DNA of 64,000 nt, from NCBI RefSeq assembly GCF_014946725.1, contig NZ_JACFXY010000004.1, forward strand, positions 248,001 to 312,000. Direction: 5' to 3'. Shown here piece by piece: positions 51,750 to 61,532 of this stretch. This DNA is from Mixta mediterraneensis (GTDB lineage Bacteria; Pseudomonadota; Gammaproteobacteria; Enterobacterales; Enterobacteriaceae). Position 1 is the first letter of the stretch. Every line of letters starts with the position of its first letter. The notes beneath the pieces were generated by a model. It was given only the letters and a program-made list of their open reading frames with translations. It was not told the origin of the DNA and ran no database searches. A program made the position numbers and the translations under genes.

Positions 51750-53509
51750 ACGCTAATCATCTCCCCCGGACGTTTCAGATAGTATTGACGAATATCGTGT
51801 GCGGCTTTGTAGGCCAGCGCACCAACGGTGCCGGTTGGGTTGTAACCGGGGTTCTGTGGAAAGGCTGAGGCGCCTACCACAAACAGGTTCGGCACATCCC
51901 ATACCTGAAGATGTTGGTTTACCGAACTGGTGCTGGGATCGGCTCCCATAATAAATCCGCCCACTACGTGCGAGGACTGATAAGGCACGCTGCTCCAGTG
52001 TCCGGTCATAGGTTTGACAATCATTTCACGTGGATTCATCGATTTAGCAATTTCTGCCACCTTGTTAGTACAGTACTGCGCCATCTTCAGGTCGTTTTGC
52101 GCAAAATCGAAGGTAATACGCAGCAGCGGCCGGCCGTGCGGATCGTTGTAGTTAGGATCTAACGACAAATAGTTAGTGCGCGTGGTGTAACTGCTGGCTT
52201 CACAGCCTATCGACATGGTGCTGAGATAGTTATCTTTCAGCGCCTGTTTCCACTTTGAACCCCATTTCGGGGTCTTAGGCGGTAAGGGGCGATAGCCAAT
52301 CGGCGCGGAGCCAATAGGGGTGACGCGAATGCTGCCGCCGCCAAAGAAGCCAAGACCACTGTGATCGAAATTGTCGTTGTTAAATTCGTCAATGCCCATG
52401 CCTACCGCGCCGGCACCAATAAACGGGTTAAAGTTTTTGTTATCAAAGAACAGCGTCACGCCATTGGCGGTTTGGTAGGCGTAGTTGCGACCGGTGGTGC
52501 CTTTATTGGTCACGGGATCGTAGTCTTCACCGATACCGGAAAGCAGCATCAAACGAACATTTTCAAAGGTGAAGGCGGCAACAATCACGAGATCAGCGGG
52601 TTGCTCCCATTTATCGCCAGAAGAGTCGATATAGGTTACGCCAGTCGCTTTTTTACCGGTGGAATCGGTTAGCACTTCCAGCACTTCGCAGTTGGTATAA
52701 GCAGAAAAGTTGGGTTTGCGTATAAGCGCCGGTAACACTATGGTGATCGCGCTGGCCTTGGAGTAGTTGGCGCAGCCGTAGTTGGTGCAAAAGCCGCAGA
52801 AAGTACAAGGCCCCATCGTTACGCCATACGGATTGGTATAGGCTTCGGAAACCAACGAGGAGGGCACAGGGAAAGGCTTATAGCCAAGGTTTTTAGCCGC
52901 ATCAGCAAACAATGTTGGGCCGTAAGGCTGACGCAGCGGGGCAGTCGGATATTCACCCGATCGCGGCCCTTCAAACGGATTGCCGCCGTCACGAACCTGG
53001 CCGTTGATATTGCCAGCTTGCCCTGACGTGCCCGCTACACGCTCAAACTGCATGTAGTGCGGCTCCATTTCTTCCCACGTTGTTCCCCAGTCTTGCAGCA
53101 CTAACTCTTCCGGCATCGCGCGGGCGCCGTAACGCTCGGTCAGGTGCGTTTTAAGGTGAAATTCGTGCGGCTGAAAGCGAAAGGTAATACCGGCCCAGTG
53201 ATTTCCGGCACCGCCCGTGCCATTACCGGGGTGAAACGATCCCCAGGTTCGCATCGGTAAAGCTGTTTGCGAGGGGTTGTTGCGCATAGTGCAGGTATTT
53301 TGTCTGGTACGTAACATTAACTCCTGGCGCATCACATAGCGCAGTTCGTCAGTCACCGTGCCGATATTAAAATCGCGCGCGGTATCGCGCCACGGACCGC
53401 GCTCAATCCCCACCACGTCCAGACCTTCATCGGCCAGTTCATTGGCAATGATCGAACCGGCCCAGCCGAGGCCAATCACCACGACATCAGTTTTAGGCAA
53501 TTTTTTCAT
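51746..53509 (-). CDS. GMC-family flavoprotein subunit (gluconate 2-dehydrogenase type)
   Basis: This 587-residue FAD protein has the N-terminal dinucleotide motif VIGLGWAGSIIANEL (residues 11-25), a GNGTGGAGNHWAG stretch (near residue 95), Cys residues in CTFCGFCTNYGC (near residue 237) and a C-terminal active-site region with NPTGTVGALAYKAAHD. It oxidises gluconate, 2-ketogluconate or a similar acid in the periplasm. It has no signal of its own and is probably exported with the Tat-tagged small subunit encoded just upstream. Confidence 0.88.
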   Translation of the reverse strand: MKKLPKTDVVVIGLGWAGSIIANELADEGLDVVGIERGPWRDTARDFNIGTVTDELRYVMRQELMLRTRQNTCTMRNNPSQTALPMRTWGSFHPGNGTGGAGNHWAGITFRFQPHEFHLKTHLTERYGARAMPEELVLQDWGTTWEEMEPHYMQFERVAGTSGQAGNINGQVRDGGNPFEGPRSGEYPTAPLRQPYGPTLFADAAKNLGYKPFPVPSSLVSEAYTNPYGVTMGPCTFCGFCTNYGCANYSKASAITIVLPALIRKPNFSAYTNCEVLEVLTDSTGKKATGVTYIDSSGDKWEQPADLVIVAAFTFENVRLMLLSGIGEDYDPVTNKGTTGRNYAYQTANGVTLFFDNKNFNPFIGAGAVGMGIDEFNNDNFDHSGLGFFGGGSIRVTPIGSAPIGYRPLPPKTPKWGSKWKQALKDNYLSTMSIGCEASSYTTRTNYLSLDPNYNDPHGRPLLRITFDFAQNDLKMAQYCTNKVAEIAKSMNPREMIVKPMTGHWSSVPYQSSHVVGGFIMGADPSTSSVNQHLQVWDVPNLFVVGASAFPQNPGYNPTGTVGALAYKAAHDIRQYYLKRPGEMISV

Positions 53510-53512
53510 GAT

Positions 53513-54262
53513 TTATCCTTTCGCTTTCCATTGCGCAATGCTGATCGGTTCAAGTTGCAAATTTTCGTTATGTCGTTCGATATAGTCGCGATAGTCATAA
53601 CGCGCGCCTGGAAATCCCAGCATTTTCCACGACACCATCTCTTTATTGCCGCCGTAAATCGGGTCGGCAAAAAAGCCTTCCATGGTGTTGTTTAATATTT
53701 CCAGAAACAGCGACTGGGCGTCGAAACCGTCGAAATGCACTTTGCCTGCTTCCATATTGAGTAACAGCGTGTCCTGCTGCTCTGGGGTCAGATCGAAAAA
53801 TTTTTTCTGGGAGCTGGTGGTTTGCACGTAGCGATTGAGCGCGGCTAAGCCCTGGCGATAACGCTGCTGTGGCACCAGCGCAGACTGATCGCCCTGTTCT
53901 GAGGTGCCTTTCTGGAAAGGGCCTTCCATATATAAGCGCTCGAAAGTGCCGTAAAAACCGTGTAGCTGGCGATCGATAAATACGGCGCATCCGGCTTCTT
54001 TGCCGCCCATGCTAAGCTCATCTGCGGGAATAAGACGGTCAACCACGGCTTCTACCGTGCGGGCCTCTTCATCAGTAAAAAATAGCCAGCCGGGCTGGTC
54101 GAAGGTTTCAGGAGGGTTATCGCTAAACGGCGTCCAGCCTGGCGATCCTTTTAACGATACGGCATCCGCTGTCTGACTGACGCTGGCGGCCACGCCGAGC
54201 GCAGACCACGTCAACACTTGCCGTCGCGTCACACCTGGCAGGGTTTTGGCTCTTTTTTTCAT
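53513..54262 (-). CDS. Small (gamma) subunit of membrane FAD-dependent dehydrogenase
   Basis: This 249-residue protein carries a twin-arginine signal (TRRQVLTWSALGVAA, residues 11-25) and the gluconate 2-dehydrogenase subunit 3 domain (VDRLIPADELSMGGKEAGCA near residue 75). It serves as the export chaperone and partner for the flavoprotein, which lacks a signal. It is first in the three-gene minus-strand operon and lies three bases before the flavoprotein gene. Confidence 0.9.
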   Translation of the reverse strand: MKKRAKTLPGVTRRQVLTWSALGVAASVSQTADAVSLKGSPGWTPFSDNPPETFDQPGWLFFTDEEARTVEAVVDRLIPADELSMGGKEAGCAVFIDRQLHGFYGTFERLYMEGPFQKGTSEQGDQSALVPQQRYRQGLAALNRYVQTTSSQKKFFDLTPEQQDTLLLNMEAGKVHFDGFDAQSLFLEILNNTMEGFFADPIYGGNKEMVSWKMLGFPGARYDYRDYIERHNENLQLEPISIAQWKAKG

Positions 54263-54471
54263 ATCGCTTCCTTTAACAGAGTTAAATAAAAATTTGTAAG
54301 AAGAGTAAGATGTTAATTAAATGTTTTGTTAATGGGATCTTAAAGTATGTCAATTGTTGAAAATTGTAATTTAAAGTCAAAACTGTATTGAAATGTAGAA
54401 GTTGCGTTAAGCCTTAGCAAATCTAAGGGTTAGAATAATGCACGAAATGTACCCGCAACCGGAAAGCCACT

Positions 54472-55530
54472 TTGCGTCCAGATAAGCCCGTATCGAAACT
54501 AGAGTTTTGGTTCTATCGCCACTACCGCAGCGTGCATGGTGTACGTATCGCTATTGCCTTTTTGCTCACCTTTTTGTTTGTACGCGTTACCGGGATTCCG
54601 GAAGGAACCTGGCCGCTGATTACGTTGGTGGTCGTGATGGGGCCGATCTCGACATGGGGCAACGTTTTCCCGCGCGCGATTCAGCGCATCTGCGGGACGC
54701 TGGCCGGTTCTGTATCGGGTTTGATTGCGCTAAAGCTGGAACTTATCTCGCTACCGGTCATGCTGACGTGGTGCGGTATGGTGATGTTTGTCTGTGGCTT
54801 TCTGACGCTGGGTAAACATCCCTATATGGCGCTGTTGATTGGCATTACGCTCAGCGTGGTGGTCGGCGCCCCGGCAGGTGATTTCGCCATGGCGCTGTGG
54901 CGCGGCGGGGATGTGATACTCGGTTCGCTGCTGGCTCTGCTGTTCAGCGCCATCTGGGCACAGCGCGCGTATATGCACTGGCGCATTCAGCTTTCTGATT
55001 CGCTGGAAAAAATTGCCACCATTTACCACGCCGGTTTTTCGTCTAACCTGGTAGAAAAGCCGCGTCTGACTAAACCGTTGGGTAAACTGCTGACCAGCAT
55101 TATTAAGATGCGTGCGCTGCTGGAGCCGTCGAGCAAAGAGACGCGTATTCCAAAATCGGTCTTTGAAGCGATTTAAACCATCAACCGAAATATGGTGTAC
55201 ACCGTAGAGATGCAAATTAATGCCTGGTGGGCGTCTCGTGAAAGTCATCTGATACTGCTGAATGCGCCAACGTTGCGCCGTACTCAGCAAATGACGGAAA
55301 ACACCCTACGCGCGCTTTCACGGCTGGCCGTACGGGGCGAGACCGAAGAGTTGATCACCACCAGTCATGAACTGGCAGAGATTACGCGCGAATTGAAACA
55401 GCTGATTGCCGATACGGGCAGCGAGCGACTGGAGGAGACGCCGATTTACGGTTATGTATGGATCAGCCTGGAGTTGGCGAAGCAGCTTGAACGAATGAAC
55501 GACTTACTGCGCATGGCGTTGCGCAAATAA
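54472..55530 (+). pseudogene. yeeA: YeeA-like FUSC-family membrane protein interrupted by an in-frame stop
   Basis: The frame spans 352 codons, the length of E. coli YeeA, and is broken only by TAA at 55174-55176 (codon 235), where recalled E. coli YeeA has Gln in EGIQTINRN; the frame resumes as TINRNMVYTVEMQIN. The N-terminal half has about five membrane helices of the FUSC family, related to aromatic acid exporters. The truncated product would keep the helices but lose the cytoplasmic domain. The start is TTG at 54472 with a GGAA site. Confidence 0.88.
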
Positions 55531-55690
55531 TCACCTCAGACAAGGACTTAATGTGAAACCCGCTTTCTTTGCGCTAAGATAAGAGCCAGTCTGAATTTAG
55601 CTGTGAAAATTGCTTACAAGGCTGGCTAGCCGCTAAGCTGATCGTTTTGACTCTCTCCCTGCGACAGCAGGCTCAAAGAAAGGTGCCATC

Positions 55691-56011
55691 ATGGAAAATG
55701 CCAAGCAATCATTTCAGGACGTACTGGAGTTCGTACGTATGTTCCGTCGCAAGAACAAGCTTCAGCGCGAGATCGTTGATAACGAGAAAAAAATCCGCGA
55801 CAACCAGAAGCGTGTGCTGCTGTTGGACAACCTGAGTGAATACATCAAACCCGGCATGAGCGTTGAGGCGATCCAGGAAATTATCGCCAGCATGCGCGTT
55901 GATTATGAAGATCGCGTTGATGAATACATCATCAAAAATGCCGATCTGTCGAAAGAGCGCCGTGAGCTGTCGAAGAAGCTCAAAAACATGGGCGAACCCA
56001 AAGCGCAGTAA
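55691..56011 (+). CDS. yeeX: YeeX, DUF496 family protein
   Basis: This 106-residue, highly charged and largely helical protein closely matches E. coli YeeX (109 residues), including FQDVLEFVR and the [13 protein letters not shown] and [12 protein letters not shown] segments. It probably forms a coiled coil. Function is unknown; the family is narrow and conserved in gamma-proteobacteria. It lies after yeeA as in E. coli and ends at a clear terminator. Confidence 0.93.
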   Translation: MENAKQSFQDVLEFVRMFRRKNKLQREIVDNEKKIRDNQKRVLLLDNLSEYIKPGMSVEAIQEIIASMRVDYEDRVDEYIIKNADLSKERRELSKKLKNMGEPKAQ

Positions 56012-56030
56012 CGATACCCGATTCCAGTCA

Positions 56031-56055
56031 AGTGCCCCTGGTGGGCACTTTTTTT
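56031..56055 (+). terminator. yeeX terminator
   Basis: Seven-bp arms AGTGCCC/GGGCACT (56031-56037 and 56043-56049) are followed by T residues that run into the end of the convergent LacI gene. Confidence 0.88.
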
Positions 56056-57118
56056 ATGTTCCGCGCTTAGCCAGTCGGCGTGCAATGTGCTGCAACTGCT
56101 GCGCCAGTTGTGGCAAATCCAGCTTTTTATCCTCTGGCGCAGCGGTGGTTTCCCGCAGTATCAGCGCGGTTTCAAGTACCGCCGCCGATGCTTCTTCGCC
56201 GCGCAAGCGCGCGACTATCTGGTCCACACTGACCTGACCCAATAACTGTAAATCCTGACGCACCGTAGTCAGTGGCGGCTGATACCATGCGCTTTCTGCC
56301 GTATCGTCATAGCCCATCACCGAAATCTCGCCGGGAATAGTAACCCCGTGCTGATGCAGTGCGCGCATCGCCCCCAGCGCCATCTGATCATTCGCCACCA
56401 GTAAAGCTTGCGGTAATAAATCGGGCAACTGCGTCAGCAGAGCCTGATACCCAGACTGTGCGCTCCAGTCACCACGCAGCATACAACAAGGCGTTAACTG
56501 ATATTCCGCCAGCGCTGTTAACCATGCCGCTTCACGCTGGCGGGCAGATACCGAACGTTCAGGGCCGTTCAGTAAGCCAATTTTTGTATGTCCCAGTGCG
56601 ACCAGATGTTCAACCGCCGCACGAGCACCCGCTTCATTGGGATACTGACATTGCGCGACCGCAGCGTGCAGCTCGACATCCAAAAACAGCGTTGGCTTTT
56701 CACCGCATAATGCCTGAATTTGCTCTGCCTGTTGCGCCATCAGAGGCAGGTTGATCAGTATGCCGTCAACGCGCTGCGCCAGCAGTTCATTCACTGTGGC
56801 TTCGGCGTTGCCGCTATCCATAGCAATAACCAGATGATAGCCAGCGGCGGCGGCGCGTTGCTGAATGGCGGAGGCAATCTGTGCGGGCGCCATTAACGCT
56901 AAATCACTGGTAGCAAGGCCCAGCGTGCGCGTCGCTTTGCCTGCCAGCTGCTGCGCGACGCGGTTTGGCACGTAATTGAGCTGCTGCATCGCCGCGTCGA
57001 CTTTTTCTCGCGTGCGGGGTGCAACTTGCTCAGAATGATTAAGCACGCGGGAAACGGTTTGATAGGAGACGCCAGCCAGTTGAGCGACGTCATCAAGGGT
57101 CACGGAGCGGGAAGTCAT
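56054..57118 (-). CDS. lacI: LacI-like transcriptional repressor
   Basis: This 354-residue regulator is close to E. coli LacI throughout: the HTH (VTLDDVAQLAGVSYQTVSRVLN), the hinge VAQQLAGK, the effector domain (DWSAQSGY, VANDQMALGAMRA, GYDDT) and a C-terminal leucine-rich helix (LPQLAQQLQHIARRL) that resembles the tetramerisation helix. No lacZ or lacY is adjacent. The ATG at 57118 is chosen over 57154. Possible targets are its own divergent region or genes elsewhere. It could be a LacI paralogue for another galactoside. Confidence 0.82.
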   Translation of the reverse strand: MTSRSVTLDDVAQLAGVSYQTVSRVLNHSEQVAPRTREKVDAAMQQLNYVPNRVAQQLAGKATRTLGLATSDLALMAPAQIASAIQQRAAAAGYHLVIAMDSGNAEATVNELLAQRVDGILINLPLMAQQAEQIQALCGEKPTLFLDVELHAAVAQCQYPNEAGARAAVEHLVALGHTKIGLLNGPERSVSARQREAAWLTALAEYQLTPCCMLRGDWSAQSGYQALLTQLPDLLPQALLVANDQMALGAMRALHQHGVTIPGEISVMGYDDTAESAWYQPPLTTVRQDLQLLGQVSVDQIVARLRGEEASAAVLETALILRETTAAPEDKKLDLPQLAQQLQHIARRLAKRGT

Positions 57119-57213
57119 TGATCTCTCCTGAAGATGAAGCGGCGAGTGTAGCAAATTTTTCTCCGCCAGCGTGCCAGGATGACGCTACACTGCGGCAAGC
57201 ACAGGAGAATCGT

Positions 57214-57987
57214 ATGCAACTCAGTGATAACGACATTCAGGACATCAATCGCATTGCCGCCTGGCTGGCACTGGACGATATGCCCCAACAGGGTGAAACC
57301 CATGCGGACCTGGCGATCCTGGCCGGGCATGCAGTGTTACCCAACATTGAAGGTGCAGTGGCGTTAGCGAAAAAGTTTAACCTGCCATTGCTCATCAGCG
57401 GCGGAGTCGGCCATGCCACGCCGCTGCTGGCGGAAGCGATGGCGGCCCATCCGCTTTATCGTCAGATCGATACGCGAGGCATGGGCGAAGCGTCAATGCT
57501 GGCAGCGATTGCCCGCCTCTTCGCCGCGCTGCCAGACGAACAGTTGCTGCCTGAAAGCACATCGCGTAACTGTGGCGAAAATGCCGCGTTCAGCCAGCGT
57601 CTGCTGGATGCTAAAAATTTGCAACCGCAGCGGGTAGTGCTGATTCAGGACCCGCTATTGCAGCGCCGGACCGATGCTACTTTTCGCTGGCAATGGCGCA
57701 ATCGTGAAGAGGCGCCGCAATTCATCAACTGGCCAGTGTTTACACCTCAGTTAATGAATGACGCAGGTATGGCGCGCATTATCGGCGCTCCGCCGCAGGG
57801 GCTGTGGTCACTGGAACGTTTTCTGACACTCTTACTGGGAGAGGTGCAGCGTTTGCGCAACGACAAACACGGCTACGGGCCAAACGGCAAAGGCTTTTTT
57901 GGCGAGGTGATAATGCCGGATGAAATTGATAATGCATGGCATCGATTGATGCGCCTGCCAGATGTGCAGGCGCGTATCAGGCATTAA
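57214..57987 (+). CDS. ydcF: YdcF-like DUF218 protein
   Basis: This 257-residue protein has the DUF218 fold shared with SanA and ElyC: AILAGHAVLPNI, ISGGVGHATPLL and STSRNCGENAAFS, the last containing the conserved Ser/Asn/Glu cluster. E. coli YdcF (266 residues) binds S-adenosylmethionine; its reaction is unknown. An AGGAGA site precedes the ATG at 57214. The last 12 codons contain a hairpin (57951-57958 with 57966-57973), and its end overlaps the convergent gene by four bases. Confidence 0.8.
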   Translation: MQLSDNDIQDINRIAAWLALDDMPQQGETHADLAILAGHAVLPNIEGAVALAKKFNLPLLISGGVGHATPLLAEAMAAHPLYRQIDTRGMGEASMLAAIARLFAALPDEQLLPESTSRNCGENAAFSQRLLDAKNLQPQRVVLIQDPLLQRRTDATFRWQWRNREEAPQFINWPVFTPQLMNDAGMARIIGAPPQGLWSLERFLTLLLGEVQRLRNDKHGYGPNGKGFFGEVIMPDEIDNAWHRLMRLPDVQARIRH

Positions 57988-58898
57988 CGTCCTTGCCGGT
58001 ATACCTGCAAATTAACGTTAACCGCATTGAGCAGCGGCGTGTTGATGCCGTTGCGTTTGGCGCGTAACAGCAGATCACCAATCACCTGCGCGGCTTCAAT
58101 TTCAAAACCCTGCGTTAAATCACGGTACATTGACGATGTCATCGGCGTAGCAGGGTTATTCAGCAATTCATAAATCTTCGCTGTGATGGCCGGTCGTGGT
58201 TGATAGCCATCAGCGCTGATCACCGCGAGGATTTCGCTAAAAATACTTTGCAGCAGTGCTTCGCCGCCTTCTGATTGCAGAACCTGCTGTGTATTACCGC
58301 GCGCAAGACAGCACACCGCGCCTAGCGTGCTCAGTAGCAGCCACTTTTCCCATAACTCGCTGATAATATCCGCGGTAAAAAAAGTCTCCACCGTGCTGCT
58401 ACGCAGCGCAGCATCGACGCGTTGCAGTCGCGCATCGTTATGACCATCCAGCGCACCGTAATAGATCTGATGAAGGGGCGTCATCTGTACCACTTCGCCA
58501 TGCTCGCCCAGGGTGGCATTGATTTTACACAGGCCGCCAATTACCTGGCGATCGCCAAAGCGTGTACGCAGGGTATCAATATGGCGCATCCCGTTGAGAA
58601 CAGGCATGATCAGGGTGTCTGGGCCAACCGCCGGCGCAATATCCTCCATCGCCTGATCGAGACCAAAACTTTTCACCGTCAGGATAATCAAATCGTAATT
58701 ACCGTTCAGCGAGCTGGCCTGTACTAATTGTGGCTGCAGCGTTTCATTGCCTTGTGGCGTTTGCAGGATTAGCCCGGTTTTTTGCAGCTGATTAAAGCGG
58801 CGCTCACGCACCAGAAAAGTTACATCTTGTCCGGCCTGCGCCAGACGCGCGCCAAAATAACCACCGGTTGCACCGGCTCCAACAATCAAAATGCGCAT
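57984..58898 (-). CDS. Ketopantoate reductase family protein (PanE/ApbA-like)
   Basis: This 304-residue NADP-binding reductase has the GAGATGGYFGARL motif (residues 7-19) and the C-terminal helical domain with the family's catalytic Lys in ELWEKWLLLSTLGA (near residue 182). It resembles 2-dehydropantoate 2-reductases but is of the broader family, and the housekeeping panE is probably elsewhere. It converges on ydcF with a four-base overlap. The alternative is a reductase for another 2-oxoacid. Confidence 0.78.
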   Translation of the reverse strand: MRILIVGAGATGGYFGARLAQAGQDVTFLVRERRFNQLQKTGLILQTPQGNETLQPQLVQASSLNGNYDLIILTVKSFGLDQAMEDIAPAVGPDTLIMPVLNGMRHIDTLRTRFGDRQVIGGLCKINATLGEHGEVVQMTPLHQIYYGALDGHNDARLQRVDAALRSSTVETFFTADIISELWEKWLLLSTLGAVCCLARGNTQQVLQSEGGEALLQSIFSEILAVISADGYQPRPAITAKIYELLNNPATPMTSSMYRDLTQGFEIEAAQVIGDLLLRAKRNGINTPLLNAVNVNLQVYRQGR

Positions 58899-58966
58899 AA
58901 TCTTTTTCCTTGCCTGAAAACCCTTACCTTAAAACGCAGCGGCAAGGGTTTCCAGCCATGAAATGC

Positions 58967-60502
58967 TTATGAATGTGACGCCAGCGGGAATGGCAGCAGA
59001 GCGGTAGGAAAATCCTGATAACATACCGGCCGTAAAAAGCGCTGAATTGCCGTTGCGCCCACTGAGGTGCTGCGCGCATCGCTGGTCGCCGGGAAAGGAC
59101 CGCCGTGCACCATGGCATAACCAACATCCACGCCGGTTGGGTAGCCGTTAATAATAATGCGCCCTGTCCGCGCTTCTATGTGAGGTAACAGGGTTCGTGC
59201 CAGCGGATAATCGGGTTCATTTAGCTGTAGGGTAAAAGTCAGTTGCCCTTCGATCGTCTCAATTACTGATTGTAAAACCGCCTCATCCTGACAGCGCACC
59301 AGCAACGACACGGGGCCAAATATTTCATTTTGCATGGCGGGTTGCGCAAGGAAGGTGTCGGCATCGGTGAGATAAACCTGCGCTTGCGTCTGATGCGGCG
59401 TCGCCGCAGGTTGTCCCGCGCCGAGCAGCCTTACGCCTGACAAGGCGGCCAGCGCTTCACTGTTTTGCTGGCAGGCGCGCTGTATGGCAGGCGTTAACAT
59501 CGTGCTGGCGGGTTTTTGTGCCAGCGCTTCGGCAGTGAGCTGGCAAAAGTTTTCCAGCGCCGGGCTGTCCAGAGCCAGAGCGATGCCAGGATTGGTACAA
59601 AACTGTCCTGTGCCTAAGACCAGCGAATCCACATAGCCTTGCGCGATGCTGGCGCTGCGCTGTGCTAACGCAGTGGGGAACAGTAATAAAGGGTTAATGC
59701 TGCTCATTTCGGCATACACCGGAATTGGGCGCTGACGCTGTTGCGCGCACCTGACCAGCGCCAGCCCGGCATTGCGGGAACCGGTAAAGCCGACGGCTTG
59801 TATCGCTGGATGACTGACTAATGCCTGCCCGCTGTGATGCGATGTACCGTGCAAGAGCGCAAATACCCCAGGCGGAAGCTGACACTGTTTCACCGCGTCC
59901 ACGATAGCCTGACCCACCATCTCGCTGGTACCGGGATGGGCCGGATGCGCTTTCACCACGACAGGGCATCCGGCCGCTAACGCCGAGGCGCTGTCACCGC
60001 CAGCAACAGAAAAGGCGAGCGGAAAGTTACTGGCACCAAATACCGCTACCGGGCCGAGCGCTACCTGCCGCTGGCGCAAATCAGGGCGGGGCAAGGGTTT
60101 ACGCTCAGGCAGCGCGGTTTCGATTATCGGCGCCAGGAATTCACCGCGTTCAACCACATCGGCAAACATATTCAACTGGCCGATGGTGCGGGCGCGTTCA
60201 CCCTCAATGCGGCCACGCGGCAGAGCGGTTTCCTGCATTGCCCGATCAATTAACGCATCGCCAATCGCCAGAATATTATCGCCAATCTGGCGCAGAAAAC
60301 GCGCACGCAGCGGAAGATCCCGTTGAGCATACGCGTTAAAAGCCTGTGCCGCGCACTGACAAGCCTGATCAATTTGCGCCGGGCTGGCCTCATGAAATAG
60401 CGGAGGAAGGGCGTTGCCGCTCTCGGCTTCCATCGCCGAAAAAGCCTGCTCCTCACCGCAGAGGCGCAGTCCGTTAATCATGAGTTCTCCTGATAATGCC
60501 AT
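58967..60502 (-). CDS. Alpha-ketoglutarate semialdehyde (2,5-dioxovalerate) dehydrogenase
   Basis: This 511-residue aldehyde dehydrogenase has the NADP-binding GPVAVFGASNFPLAF block (near residue 152), a conserved Glu in VYAEMSSINPL (near 265) and the catalytic Cys in TGQFCTNPG (near 303). Sequence and length fit the KGSA dehydrogenase group, which oxidises 2,5-dioxovalerate to 2-oxoglutarate. The DHDPS-family gene, IclR regulator and MFS transporter nearby support a sugar-acid pathway ending at this step. Confidence 0.82.
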   Translation of the reverse strand: MALSGELMINGLRLCGEEQAFSAMEAESGNALPPLFHEASPAQIDQACQCAAQAFNAYAQRDLPLRARFLRQIGDNILAIGDALIDRAMQETALPRGRIEGERARTIGQLNMFADVVERGEFLAPIIETALPERKPLPRPDLRQRQVALGPVAVFGASNFPLAFSVAGGDSASALAAGCPVVVKAHPAHPGTSEMVGQAIVDAVKQCQLPPGVFALLHGTSHHSGQALVSHPAIQAVGFTGSRNAGLALVRCAQQRQRPIPVYAEMSSINPLLLFPTALAQRSASIAQGYVDSLVLGTGQFCTNPGIALALDSPALENFCQLTAEALAQKPASTMLTPAIQRACQQNSEALAALSGVRLLGAGQPAATPHQTQAQVYLTDADTFLAQPAMQNEIFGPVSLLVRCQDEAVLQSVIETIEGQLTFTLQLNEPDYPLARTLLPHIEARTGRIIINGYPTGVDVGYAMVHGGPFPATSDARSTSVGATAIQRFLRPVCYQDFPTALLPFPLASHS

Positions 60503-60674
60503 CGTATTCTCCTCAAAGGGGATAATGTTGTAATCAGGCGCAGCAGCGCCACTATGTCAGAATCGTCAAAGCCCGTGGCCCGCATGGCAAAACTGGCCCA
60601 TGCGGTCTGGCGGGTAACGAAAGCGTACAGCGCAGCGATCGGGCGTCGGCGAGTCCACCGCTGAAGAGACCTGA

Positions 60675-61532
60675 CTAGTCGGGCAGGGCGGGCAGATCGC
60701 TGCGGCGAGCCACGGATGATGCATGAAGGCCAGGGCGAGGCGGTGTCCAGCCCAGCTCCAGCGAAATTTTGTTCGCCATGTCAATAACCAGACTCGCCAG
60801 CCCTTCCAGCCGCGCCAGCGGCAATCGTTCGGCCGGGCCAGAGACACTGATAGCCGCAAATACCTGACCGTTTGCAGCACGTACTGGTGCGCCGATGCAG
60901 TGCACGCCCAGTTCGTTTTCTTGCAAATCCAGCGAATAGCCGCGCTCACGAATACGCTGTAAGTCCGCTTCCAGCGCTGGGCCTTCAGCCAGCGTAAACG
61001 GGGTACGCTGTGGCAGTGAATCGTCGATAATTTTGCGAATCAGTCCCGGCGGTTGCCAGGCCAGGAACGCTTTACCTACGCTGGTACAGTGCACAGGTGC
61101 GGCTTCGATTCGCGTCACCATTGTGTTACCGGTGCTGTTCATTTCCTGGCGCTCAACAAAAGCCATCTGTGCCCCATCAAAGATGCATAAATGGGTGCTT
61201 TCACCGGTAATCAACTGCAACTGGGCCGCGTAAGGGCGCGCGTGACTGTCAAGATCCAGGTTCTGGATAACCAGATTGCCCAGCTGAAACAGCTTCATTC
61301 CTAGCTTGTAGGTTTCGCGCTTACCATTCTGTTCCAGCAAGCCGATGTCGCGCAGCGAGGACACCAGACGATGCGTCGTGGCACGCGGTAAACCGGTACG
61401 CGCGGCAATATCGGCCGGGGTCAGATTCGCGTCGCGTCGTGAAAAACACTCCAGAATTTGCAGTACCTTCGTCAAACTTTTAATGGCGGCCTGATTTAAG
61501 TTTTTAGCCTGGCTTCCGGCGCTCATTGTCAT
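60675..61532 (-). CDS. IclR-family transcriptional regulator
   Basis: This 285-residue regulator has the IclR winged helix (LTPADIAARTGLPRATTHRLVSSL as separate short motifs, near residues 37-60) and a C-terminal effector domain (VHCTSVGKAFLAW, GVHCIGAPVRAANGQ). The ATG at 61532 has GGAG five bases ahead and is preferred to GTG at 61538. It lies between the KGSA dehydrogenase and the divergent DHDPS-family gene and is the likely regulator of both. Confidence 0.88.
   Translation of the reverse strand: MTMSAGSQAKNLNQAAIKSLTKVLQILECFSRRDANLTPADIAARTGLPRATTHRLVSSLRDIGLLEQNGKRETYKLGMKLFQLGNLVIQNLDLDSHARPYAAQLQLITGESTHLCIFDGAQMAFVERQEMNSTGNTMVTRIEAAPVHCTSVGKAFLAWQPPGLIRKIIDDSLPQRTPFTLAEGPALEADLQRIRERGYSLDLQENELGVHCIGAPVRAANGQVFAAISVSGPAERLPLARLEGLASLVIDMANKISLELGWTPPRPGLHASSVARRSDLPALPD

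Noticed and set aside
55192..55530. A separate small gene after yeeA
   Set aside because: It is in the same frame as yeeA and aligns to the YeeA C-terminus; it is the part cut off by the TAA.
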